Of a stretch of 64,000 nucleotides of DNA, positions 1 to 10,660 are shown one piece after another. Origin of the DNA: Selaginella moellendorffii (Eukaryota > Streptophyta > Lycopodiopsida > Selaginellales > Selaginellaceae); NCBI RefSeq assembly GCF_000143415.4, contig NW_003314268.1, forward strand, positions 325,117 through 389,116. The letters are read 5' to 3'. Under the pieces are notes generated by a model. It saw only the letters and a program-made list of their open reading frames with translations. It had not been told where the DNA came from and did no database searches. Both the position numbers and the translations under genes were made by a program. Every line of letters starts with the position of its first letter. The stretch's first letter is position 1.

Positions 1-1671
1 TCACACCAAAGTGTTCAAATTAGATATGCTGAGCCACACTAGGCAATCTAACTGTGCATCATGACTCCAGGGCATCCCCCGCTTGGCGGTGTGCCCAAGC
101 CAGTCTCTTTACTGAGAGTCCATGACCACCGAAAAATGAGTGTCCTCATATTTCAAACCATCACCTCGCCCTAGTGAGTTGGGACTCAAACCCAAGCACT
201 AGAGGGTCGAGACTCGAACCCAACCTCTGTATATGCATCTACAGAAGGCATCAGGCATGACTCCCCATGCTAGTGCACCAACTTATACTCAAAACACGTT
301 AAAGATCACAACTTAGGAACCTAGTTCCTTCGCACTGCCAAGTCCTCTCACTTGACAAGTTTATGATCATGTATGGACTCCTCCATATTTGGCCCCACGG
401 GCCACCCCTTTGAAGTTGGCTCCTTCAACTAGGGTATTTGTTCCCTTGACTTGTCAATCTTAGTTAACAGGTCATCTGACCACCGTAACATGGTTCATGT
501 ATAAGCGTGAAAGTCCTTAACCATCGACTTTTGTTCAAAGCCCTCTCTTTGAACACTTAGGAACTACTTCCCTAATCTTGATAGCCTCGCCTCTTGGCAA
601 GCTTCAAGACCACGCTTCTGCTGCGCCACTCTAATTTTGCGCGCTCTATGAACCATTTGCACTTGGCTTCCTAGGTATTAAGCTACATAGAATTGTCTTT
701 GGGAACTTTTGAAGGAACTTTGTCCCTTAGTTTGCTAAGGCCTCTCCTTTTGCAAGCTTTTAAATTGCCATATGGTCTAACATGGATAATTCCATGCTTT
801 AAACTCTTTATGGCATCATGGTTGCTAAAAACAACATACTTGAGCACCCACTTGATTCTCCACTCCCAACTGGCATAACCACCCTTGGTTATGCAATTCA
901 ATTTTTATAGTTTGGTTCTATCTCCTTACTACTTGCCTCTAGCCTCACACCTTTCCTTCAGTTATTCTCCTCCAGACTAGGAGGATAGCTTTGCACTTTT
1001 TACTATGCCGTAACAAGTATTCTTAGGGATGAACTTACCCGATAGCTTAGGGAGTGGTTCCTCAATCCAGGTATGCTCAACTTATAATCCCACACACCAG
1101 GATTAATGTTGCTATTTATAGGCTTTTATATACCCATCACTAGCCTTGCCAAAATTCCATTTTGGCTTTATCCAATTTGGGTAGACAGTTTTCTTCTGTC
1201 TTTGCAACCTTGGACGTTTGGATAGCACCTTCTATTCATCATTCGCTAGGGACTTAATCCCTTGGGCCTTATCTATTGCCCTCGGGACACTAAACACCAC
1301 CTCCTGGTGTTTTAGAGTGTTTGGGTGTCTCAATGATGGCTTCTTTGATAATAAGCATTTCCTTTTATGACATTGACTCACTATATCGCAACATAAGCAA
1401 TTTATCCCCTGTAAGGGTATATCTAACTTTTTTATGCCATTAAGAAGTCTTAAGTAGCCATATTCTACCTGTTTAATCAATTATCTTGCATCTCTTGCTT
1501 AATTGCCTCATAGTTGTCAAGTCCTATAACTCATTGCTTGGTGCTTCCACACCTCCATCATTATCTAGGTCACCACACTCCAACCGCATGCTTTCCAACT
1601 TAGGCTATGCTTTCCTATTTCCATTAGGATTCCTTTGGGAAGGGGTTTTCGTGAACTTGCCAACTTCATCT
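1..1671. other. Left flank without a recognisable gene
   Basis: Moderately AT-rich sequence with only short chance reading frames. I see no domain, RNA gene or tandem repeat. It is probably older repeat or intergenic DNA into which the 1672-14935 element inserted. The ATCT at 1668-1671 is the left copy of the candidate target duplication. Confidence 0.5.
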
Positions 1672-1695
1672 AAGCTCTATTTCGTTAAAGTGGGA
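1672..1695 (+). repeat. Left terminal inverted repeat
   Basis: It begins AAGCTCTATTTCG and continues to GTGGGA. From 1674 it is an exact 22-bp inverted match to 14912-14933. Outside it the two flanks do not resemble each other, as expected for a transposon end. Confidence 0.6.
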
Positions 1696-2102
1696 ATTGT
1701 CATTATCCCACTTGTAAAATAAGGTTTCCAAACCTTTATATAGTATATAAATATAACAAAATTCAACTGCATTGAGGCACATGCCATTTTATTTTAAACA
1801 AGGAAATGTCTACTCAATCACTTCTCACTGCTTCACCTCTCTCTTCTCCTTGTCATCGTCGTCCAATTTCTTTCCATCCTTTTAATATTGGCTCAGTTGC
1901 TCCGAGTCTAGGTGGAGCCCAAGTCCCCATTCAATCTTTACTTTCCCCTTATTAATAAAACAACTTCGTAGACTTCCAATAACATGCTGTAACACTTCTA
2001 GTATAATGCAAATCCTCTCAAAGAATTGTCTTTTAATATTAATACAATGGCATGGAACCCCATGCCATAATAAGTTACATTTTTAAATAAATACATGCCA
2101 TC

Positions 2103-5100
2103 TCAGACTGTTATTTTTTGCCTCCAACGCCTATACAATAATCTTGGAATTTCATCACTCTCCACACTATCAGGATTTAAACCCAATAGTAATGCCATCT
2201 CTTCTCTAATACGTCCACGCTCATGTTCAGTGGTCGAAGAACCCATCCGGTTGAGCAGATTATGGAGATGCGGATAGTGCTTGGCTAGACAATATACATG
2301 CCATAAATGATGACTGGTGTCTGTCTGATCAAATGGCTTCTGATATACCGTTCCATCTGCCATTTGGTTGATTTCTGCAGCCACCTCCTGGACTAGCCGG
2401 TTCTCTATCACCATCGCTTCAAGCCGTTTTGCAAGGTCCCCCAGAACATACGGTTTCTTCTCCCTAGTTTCCATACTACAAGAGATGGGGTGCACTGCAT
2501 ATGTGTGCGTGTTCGCTGCAGTTTTAATCGGCGAGTCATCGATGATGAGGATTTCACTTGACCTAGCAGTCCGGTTCATCACTACAGCCTCTGCCTTGAC
2601 GAAGATGGGCTTGCTACCCCTCACATGGACCATAGTCAAGCAATCCTCCTGCGTTAGGAGAAAGTCAAATGGTAATATTACTCGCGTTTGATCGTGCATC
2701 ATCTGTAGCAACGTTAATGCATTGTGGCGCATCATGGATGTCCAAACTCCCAATTGCAAATTGAACCCGGCCCTCTGTTTTAAGTGTCGCATGGTCATTA
2801 TTAGATCCCGCAGTTTCTCCCGTGTGATTAATGTGAATCTGTCTCTTTTGACCAACTTGCGACCGCAGGCTTTGGAGGGTGCAGTGACATTCGAGGACGA
2901 GCCACGCTCATGGGAGAAAAGGACACCGTTCAGATCAAAAACGATACAGTACTTTCGCCGTGACTCTGAAATGAAATGCGTTAGCATAAAAAATGGTACA
3001 AGTCAATTTTACCATCTACAATATTAGCGAATGGTGCTCCCGATGGTCGTTCAGAGGGTTTTGGTCGAGGAAACGTGAAGGGCGGAAATACTCTCCTCTG
3101 CAATGTGGGGTCAATCGCATCCGATGGCGTGTGGGCACATGCCATTTCAGCTGTAGACTCTGGTACAACTGGCTCAACAGTGGCATGGGGTGGTTCCGAT
3201 GGCGTGTGATCACACGCCATTTCAGCTGGTGCCTCCGTTGACAAAGTGGACATGACCGAACAGGCAGCAGGGGCGGTGTAGGGAGGTTCCAACGGCGCGT
3301 AGTCAGACGATTGGGCACACGTTGGAAATGAGGATACGACCGGCTCGGCGGCTGGGGCGGCCTCATGCGGGTCCAATGGCGCCTGGTCACCGTCAGTTGG
3401 ATACGTGGACAAGATTGACTCAGTGGTATGGGCAGCATCAAGTGGAGCGTGGTCAGCTTGCTTGGCGTTGATATGGATAGTAGCCTCCACCAGCTCTGAT
3501 GACTCTTGCAGGCAAGTAGAGTCCACTGGCGGATCCATATGCATGTCCAAATATCTCCCTTCGATTGAGATGGTATCCTCCCGTGCTACTAAAAACAAAC
3601 TCATTAGCACATTGAATCGACTATACTGTATTTACCATCAACTGCTATTGAGGAACTAGGACCGATATCACTTGGGCGCACTGCTGATTCTGAAGGATTG
3701 GACATACGTTTCGACCCTTGCTTGGCACTATCCTTCCTCGACACTAAAGGCTAGAGTTTGTATCTTAATTCAACTGAATAATCTCTACTTACCATTTCTT
3801 CTGCGACCTACATGGACAATGTTAGAAATGGTAAAAGGTTAGGAATGGATGTACTATTATTTACCTGATGGTTTGTCTTGTATGACCTTCCTCTGCTGCT
3901 CTTTGGCCACCTCAGGCTGGCCATCATCGTCATCATCGTCATCGTCGTTATTGTGATCGTCACCATTGTGAGGACCATCCAAGTCCTCTTCGTCCTCCTC
4001 TTCTTCGTCCTTCTCTTCTTCGTCCTCCTCTTCGTCCTTCTGCTCTTCCTGCTCATTATCTTTCTCTGGCTCCTCATCCCCCTCTTGCATTTCTTCCATA
4101 GGCTGCTCAGGCTGGATTGCTTGTTTTTCCAGGACCATCTTGGAAAAATCATCTGGCCGAGTCTCCATCTCAAAATACAAGACATCCATAGCCTGTTTTA
4201 GTGCGTGACCTAGGACCGTATCCTCACCCGACTGTCTTAACATGGTTTCTGCACGTTCTTGCACCCTTCGAAGACGACGAGATGAGAAAAACGTGGCCCT
4301 GACTTGAAAAGCATCCCTCATCCATTGTACCTCTCCATTGAGATTGGGGAAGGGGAGTCCGCCATAGGAATCTGAGTCAGAAGGTGGTGACTAGCTCCTT
4401 TCACTCAGCCCTTGATCTGCAATGAATGGCATGAGCACACACGCCATAACCGCGAGGCATTACCTATCATCTTTTCGTTGCCCTTCTTCCTTTTCGAATC
4501 AAACGCCTCTGATCCCGACGACTGTCCAACGTGCTTTCGCTTTTTATGACCACTGTCAGTTTGAGCTTGGCTGGTGCTTGCCTGTTTTGCCTTTGAAGAA
4601 GTGTCTCCTGCAAGGAATGGCATGAGACCACACGCCATTGCAAATATAATTTGTACCTCCTTTTTTCCTATTGCTTGTCTGTTTGTCCTTCTTCGACGCG
4701 CCACCAGTGCGCTTTTCAGTCCTCGTGTCTGAATATTCACAACGATCTATAATCAAAATGGCGTGAGGCCTCACGTGACCTTACCTTGTGCAGGTTGTGA
4801 CCTCGGCCTAACATCAGTAGCTGTTAACGCCGTTTCAGCATCTGGGGGTGGCCACGCTCCTGCATACAGAGCTTGTGAGATAACATTTAAACTTAAAGTG
4901 CGTACTCACCAGGTTCGTAGAGAAGATACTGTTTTTCTTTGGCAACTGTAATTATATGCTCCATTGAAGTCACCTCTTCAATGGAGTTTGTCACCGCAAC
5001 ACACGGAACACCCTTGAGTAGTGCGGCTCGAAAGAATAGTCCGCCGCAGTTGTACTCGACAACGCATTTGCCCTTGGAGTCACCCGCTATTGCGTTGAAG

Positions 5101-7693
5101 ACCCAGCTGAGCATTTCCCATGCTGCACCTGGAGCTTTCTTTGGATTCGAAAGCTCCATAGCCGTCTTCAGTTCCTCAGGCACGGGTAAATTGACCTCCC
5201 TCAGATCAATTCGATCGGCTTTGTTGAACGAAGCTGGGAAGTCACTCCAGTCCCACTCTGCTGCAGGACCAATAACAAGGGCGACTGTGAAGATGCGGAC
5301 ATTCGTCGGTATCTTCTTCTTAGCCATTATCCCATGGATCTCCCGCATCTCCTTGCCTTTCAACCGAGCCTTCACCTCGTTCAAGGCCTTCCAGAACTTG
5401 TGATAGGATTCGGAGTCGTAGATCATATAGTGGATTGAAGATTCCACCTCCGCAAGTCCCACCATTAAGTCAATGATGGAGCTGACTTCGTCTGCATGAG
5501 TGATCTCCTCGTTTGTGAAGTCCATCACACAAAAGATGTTCTTGACCTGCTCATCTCCGCGGGAAACGATGCTCCTCCACCTTTGATCCTCATCCGAATT
5601 CACGTATACCCGGTAAGGTTCTCGATAGGCCTCTGCTGCGGGGTCGAGCTGTTTCTGAAGCCGGCGGTCGACATCCCTCTTAATGAAATTTGGATACTGA
5701 TCCAACTTCTCAGCTTTACTTTTCGTGGCATCCCGCAGCAGATCGATGAACTTGGGGGCCCCCTTCACGTACTCGTCGATGTCTTCATTTGACAAGTCCA
5801 GCTCTTCCATCATCTCTTGCGTGGTGTCGATGCTCACCCTCGCCACGGCCACTTGCTCGAAGATCCAATCCTTCAATAGCGCACGAGCTCTCAGAGTCGT
5901 GCACAAGTCCTCGTATGTCACAATATGGCCGGGAGTCATTTTGGTCTTGTTGAAGACTACCTCACCAAGTAGAAGAGCATTAGCCACTGTCAGAAGGTCG
6001 TCGTCGTCTAGAGACCGCGAGAAACGCAAGGCGTTGAGCTTCAAATCATTGGGCTTCCGGCCGTCCTCCACACCCATTGAGTTTAGCAACTCCCCGTCAT
6101 GGTACCTCCTTAGCACATCTACCCATTTGTCAAAAACAACTTTTGTCGCGAGTAGAATGTTATGGATGCTGAGTGTGTCATTGACCCCCAGTGTTTTCGA
6201 GAGAAGACTCGAGAATTCCTGCAATGGAAATGGCGTGAGGCCACATGCTATGCCACATGCAACGAGGCTTACCTGCCAGGCGCTAGTTGCTAGTGCACGT
6301 CCTTGTCCTGGTTTTTGTGGCTTCTTCAGTTGAACCCAGAGCTTCCGTGTTCGTGCCAATGTCTCGTGCAGACCCGATTTGTAGCACGTTTCTTGCTTGA
6401 CATTCTGCGCGTGGGAGATGTATATGATAGATCGGAGGGGCGAGTTGCCTTTTATCAGGCGGACAACTCTTGTCTTGAAGACTTTCTTCACCTCCTCGCC
6501 CACCATAATATCCACAACTATCTGTTGCATCGCCAAGCTAGAATGCTGCCCGGAGACGGCATAGAACCGGATGTTCTGATCGTCCAACACCTTCCTATTG
6601 ATCAAGTCTGGAAACCTCGTCTCGCCCTTCATTGTTCGGTAGTAGGGGATCACGTCTGCGATGTCGGGTGTTACTGGACTTGCCAGCATCTTCTGCTTCA
6701 GTTTCTCCACCCACTCATCAGATACTAGCCTGTGGTTGTATTTGCTTTGGATCTCGATACGGCTCACGTCGATTGTATATACTTTGTTGGAATAGTAACA
6801 AGTACTATTATCTGCGACGATTTTTGCTGCCTCTTCTTGCTCTTTCTGCTCTTTGCGGCTCTTCTTTTTGGTGGGTGTAGTGTTCGAACCCGAGGCAATG
6901 GCATCACCGAGTAGCTTCTTTTTTGGAGCAGCAGAGTCGGACGTCGGCTTGAGCTTGACCACCCTTTTCTGCTTCGGGGTAGTTTCCAGATCGACCCCCT
7001 TCCCCTTCGCTTCGCAAACTGGAGGCACTCTCAACGGCTCAATGTTGGAATATAGTTTTTGAACATCGCCGTAGGTGAGGTCCGTGGATTCCATGTGATC
7101 TTCATAAACCCGCAGCGTCTTTGAAATTGTGGGCCTCCTGGACAACCTCTCCCTAGCTCCCTCTAGGAATTCCTCATAGCCGCTGCCCCCCTCCGGGAAG
7201 CCGCTAGGATGTGCAAGGTGGATCTTGAAGGCGGACGCTGTCTCTACCACAAGTGCCAGTCCATATTCTTGCATGGAACTGCATGGAGTGTCTGTCACTT
7301 GGATGAGGATCCCCATGCATTCTTTTCTCCCACCATCTGTGTTGTACAGCATCAGATCCTCGCCTTCCATCCCGAAAGTCCAACTGGTGAGCTCCTCCCC
7401 CTTCTCTGCATCCACATTGACAGTGGCTGGAAGAAGAACGCAATTCCTCGCCTGTTCAAAAATGCACAACAATTAGACCTGACAGATGAAAAGCTAGCAG
7501 CTGGAAATAACGTGAGGCCACACGCCATTCACCACTGCATCAGATGTCTTGAGGCTGCATCCTAAGATGGCGTGAGGCTACACGCCATCTGTAACCGGAC
7601 TGCACTCGAGAGCCCAATCGGTGCATGCCAATGTTGCTACTGAATGGCATGTGGCCTCATGCCATTTTCTACTTCGTCTAAAAGACTTACCAT
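2103..7693 (-). CDS. ParB-like / methylase-like / FCP1-phosphatase-like multidomain protein (11 exons, 1,622 aa)
   Basis: Proposed exons on the minus strand: 7693-7691 (ATG), 7451-6273, 6218-4910, 4859-4785, 4746-4657, 4607-4464, 4371-3865, 3807-3793, 3743-3636, 3588-3013 and 2965-2103. They sum to 4,869 nt, a whole number of codons. All ten introns are GT-AG; the first two are phase 0 and the other eight phase 1. Residues ~218-325 resemble a ParB-type domain (IDVSRIEIQ, VSGQHSSLAMQQI), without the usual Arg pair. Residues ~770-825 (VVEYNCGGLFFRAALLKG) resemble the AdoMet-binding end of a permuted DNA N-methylase; I see no DPPY motif. A Lys-rich linker, an Asp/Glu run (~1030-1080) and about five 25-residue Pro/Thr repeats (~1150-1330) follow. 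The C-terminal ~290 residues hold an FCP1/NLI-type HAD domain (FDLNGVL, VWTSMMRHNA, ILIIDDSP), with Asn for the second catalytic Asp. The start is uncertain: ATG falls just before intron 1. It could be two genes. Its role is inferred as a nuclear DNA-binding transposon accessory protein. Confidence 0.72.
4747..4784 (-). other. 38-bp intron consisting mostly of one palindrome copy
   Basis: The donor is CACAAG|GTAAGG and the acceptor GATTATAG|ATCG. The 22-bp palindrome copy at 4758-4779 makes up most of the intron. Without splicing, the frame meets a stop inside the palindrome (ACG TGA). With splicing, the phase-1 frame continues on both sides. 38 bp is very short for a plant intron. Confidence 0.55.
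6219..6272 (-). other. 54-bp in-frame intron carrying a palindrome copy
   Basis: The donor is CTGGCAG|GTAAGC and the acceptor CCATTGCAG|GAATTC. The length is a multiple of three and there is no stop inside, so retention would add 18 residues without breaking the protein. The palindrome copy at 6230-6251 lies inside. Confidence 0.65.
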
Positions 7694-7914
7694 TTGAAGC
7701 CGAATGGAGGCCGTGACAATCGAGGCCGGACTCGCTGGCGAATGTGCACTGTGTGTGCAGCGGATCGTAGCAGCAAGGCTACTCTGCCACTTACAGTTGG
7801 AGAGTGGTGCTGAAATCTCCCGGGACGCCAAGTGGGCTGCGTGTGGGTGGTGGAGTGGGCGGCGGAGTTGGCGGCGAAGTTACAAACTGGGTGTGTCTTG
7901 AAGTGGACGCCGAT

Positions 7915-8100
7915 GCACACGAGCGCGATGCGAGCGCGAGTGTGATGCAAGCGCGAGTGGACGCAAGCGCGAGTGGACGCCGATGCACACGAGAAACCTG
8001 TAGAGAAGTGAGCGTGATCGCGAGTGGGAGCGCGATGCGAGCGGGAGCGCGAGTGTGATGCGAGCGCGAGCGCGAGTGTGCGAGCGCGAGTACAAAGCAA
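7915..8100. repeat. GCGAG-rich low-complexity minisatellite, left side of the spacer
   Basis: Degenerate short units such as GAGCGCGATGCGAGCGCGAGTG are repeated here (quoted units: GCGCGAGTG, GTGATGC). The Arg/Ser/Ala-rich frames that overlap it are by-products. It lies just upstream of the minus-strand gene and mirrors a similar array at about 10140-10310 upstream of the plus-strand gene. Confidence 0.8.
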
Positions 8101-8156
8101 AATGCAAAACCTAACCTCACACGCGCGAAATGTCACAACAGTTGGTAATCCCGCCA

Positions 8157-8290
8157 CGTCATCATTCCTCGGACTTGGGCGCCACCATTAATTTCTGGAT
8201 TGCCGCGCGCATGCAAGCACGCAAAATCCAAAAGAAATCCGCAACGTCATCATTCCTCGGACTGCATGCACGCGAAATCCAAAAGAAAGA
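8157..8290 (+). repeat. Imperfect tandem duplication
   Basis: The block CGTCATCATTCCTCGGACT, then a GCATGCA-containing stretch, then AAATCCAAAAGAAA occurs twice (about 8157-8232 and 8241-8288). The first copy has an extra insert. No coding potential is visible. Confidence 0.75.
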
Positions 8291-8438
8291 TCATGATTGG
8301 GATATCATTTAATACCCTCGCTATATTTATACCATGCATGATTGGATATTCCAAAGCATCTTGTATTTCCAAAAATGGCAGATGTTCAGCTAAATAAAGA
8401 AATTCTATCTGTTTCTATTTTTCTCTCAAATCAATATT

Positions 8439-9798
8439 ATAGCGTGTGGGCTCATGCAATTTTGAACCAAAGAAACCCAAAAAACGTTGGACCCAAAATA
8501 TTTTGAAAAAACCCAAAAAACCCTAAACATTTTAAACCCAAAAATCCAGGCGTCCTGTGCCGTTATTCCTTGAATGGCGTGTGGGCGCATGCCATTTTCA
8601 GGGCCAAATGCTGAATGGAGAAAAATTCCCTTTCAGTGCAAATGCTGCAAGAGGCAGATGCCGAGCACAAAGGACTGTAACTACCTCACATGACACAGAT
8701 AAACTTTTCTCTATTTGGCAAAGATAAACTTTATAGCGTGTGGGCTCATGCAATTTTGAACCCAAAAAATGCACCAAAAAATTCTCGGCGTCATCTGGCA
8801 TTATCTCTTGAATGGCGTGGGGCCGCATGCCATTTTCAGGGGCACATAGGAGTATATTCCTAGGATATTCTGACACGCGCGAGATTTTTTTGAGTTTTCT
8901 GGAGATCCAACCGTTAGATCACAACTAGATTTTACAGAATGGTATACAATGTCTTTCTTGATGACCCTGCAAAGAAGCATCTCAATCGGACACCACATGA
9001 GACCACACGAGCCTTACAATGTTTCAGGGGCATTTGCCATAGATCCGACCGTTATTTTGCTCAAAGATTTCACAGTTTGGTGTGCATTGACCTTTCCATC
9101 GAAACTGCAAAGGGACATCACAATCAGATGCGGGATCACAAGAAACTAACTTCACTAACTCTGGTTTCACCAAGCATTTGCCACATGTTTAGGGTTTAGG
9201 GTTTAGGGTTTAGGGTTTAGCAATTCAGTAGCTTGATAAACATGCAAATACAGAACTTGATGCAAAATCCTTTGATATGTCACAATGCCCCTAGGACCAT
9301 AAACACATTTCAATAGAGAGGGTCCTTTCATTTCATAACTCCTTGCGTGAAGAAAGATGCCCTTTCTGGGCAAATGCTGTAAGAGGCAGATGCCGAGCAG
9401 AGGTATCTCAGGCTAGCGAAGGGGACGAACGAAAGCTAGCTATAAACATGACGGGATGCAAATAGATTACTAGGCTGGTCCTACGAAAATCAAAAACCAT
9501 AATTGAAAACATTGAAAATGCAAAAAGAAAGGTTTATAATATTTTTGAATTTTAGGCAACCAAAGGAATGTAAGTAGGGCATGTGTTTGTAAGTTTAAAA
9601 ATGCCTCAACCACTTAAATTCCCAAGTAAATAAAGCTGTTTCTATTTTTGGTACAGGTAAACTTTATAGCGTGTGGGCTCATGCAATTTTGAACCCAAAA
9701 ATGCACCAAAAAATGCTCGACTAGCATTATTCTTTGAATGGCGTGTGGCCTTATGTCGAGCATTATTCTTTGAATGGCGTGTGGCCTTATATTGCCAT
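8439..9798. promoter_or_regulatory. Divergent intergenic region with three paired-palindrome modules
   Basis: This is the core of the spacer between the two divergent genes. A module repeats three times: a variant palindrome beginning ATAGCGTGTGGG, then TTTTGAACC and an A/C-rich spacer, then a standard ATGGCGTG palindrome. Copies are at 8439/8574, 8733/8812 and 9666/9738. The last palindrome is followed by a local duplicate at 9774. A second shared block (GAGGCAGATGCCGAGCA) occurs near 8650 and 9387. It probably holds both promoters; no TATA box is convincing. The regulatory role is inferred from position. Confidence 0.5.
9188..9220 (+). repeat. Interstitial plant telomere repeat
   Basis: Four complete TTTAGGG units plus TTTAG form a 33-bp uninterrupted array. 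It lies near the middle of the divergent spacer. Short telo-box motifs are known promoter elements in plants, so a regulatory role is possible. A relic of telomerase-mediated repair is the alternative. Confidence 0.95.
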
Positions 9799-10139
9799 AA
9801 ATGGACGTACACACACAGCGTAATTATTCCTTTACACGGCGAATAATCTTGGCGCGGATCGCTGACATGGCATGGCAAAGTTCGAATCACTGACATGGCA
9901 CAGCTGGATCGAGGCAAGGACATGATGTGACAAAGTTCAACCTCCGACAGCAAAGTCTAGAAGCTACTCAGTTTGAAATTTGTCAGAGGAATCATAAGAT
10001 CTGGTTTGTCAGAGGATTTGATGTGACGTTCAAGCGTGTGTTATTTTTGAATTCTCGAACTCATTCCTAGGTCTATCATTTTTGTGCGCCGTGTTCTTGG
10101 TTCCGCTGAGCGCAGTGAGTGCTGCTTGTGTAAGCGGCG

Positions 10140-10310
10140 TTGTGGGCTGTGGTTTATGCGTCTACGAGCGGTTGCGGCATTGCGAGCGCCATTGCGAGCG
10201 GCAGTTTATGCGAGTGGCAGTTTGTGCGAGCGGCGCTACGAGCAGTTGCGGTGTTGCGAGCGGTGCTACAAGTAGTTGCGGTGTTGCGAGCGGCACTGTC
10301 TTTGGTGTGG
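10140..10310. repeat. GCGAGCGG-type minisatellite, right side of the spacer
   Basis: Repeated units resemble TTGCGAGCGGC and GTTGCGGTGTTGCGAGCGG. The Ala/Ser/Val-rich frames overlapping it are artefacts of the repeat. It mirrors the GCGAG array at 7915-8100, so each divergent gene has a similar GC-rich array upstream. Confidence 0.75.
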
Positions 10311-10660
10311 CTACCGCTTCCTCTTGATATTCGGCACTTGTGCTTCCTGGTATGTTCACCATGGAATGGCTTAGGACCACATTTAGAAATGGCATGAGGC
10401 CACATGCCATCTTGGGCCCTTGCAATTTCATGGCTAGCGTATTGTCATGTATGTTTTTACTTGCCTGCAGCTGTGTGTATATCAAGATGGCATGAGGCCT
10501 CATGCCAATTTTGTGAATGCAAAATTTCACGTGGGTGTCAATAGCATGTTTGAATAATGGCATGTGGCCTCATGCTATTGAGGTTGTTTGGTATGTTATG
10601 ATTTAGGCCATTCTCCAATCATTTTTTGTATGGTCTTAACTTCTTTTCTGCACTTTCAGA

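Noticed and set aside
3878-4201. Hydrophobic Val/Ile/Leu frame on the plus strand
   Set aside because: It is the antisense of the Asp/Glu-rich exon of the minus-strand gene.
7687-8157. Arg/Ser/Ala-rich frames on both strands
   Set aside because: They are translations of the GCGAG minisatellite; periodic codons keep several frames open at once.
10082-10563. Overlapping Val/Ala/Ser-rich frames upstream of the DUF7869 gene
   Set aside because: Same reason: a short GC-rich tandem repeat, with no start context or domain.
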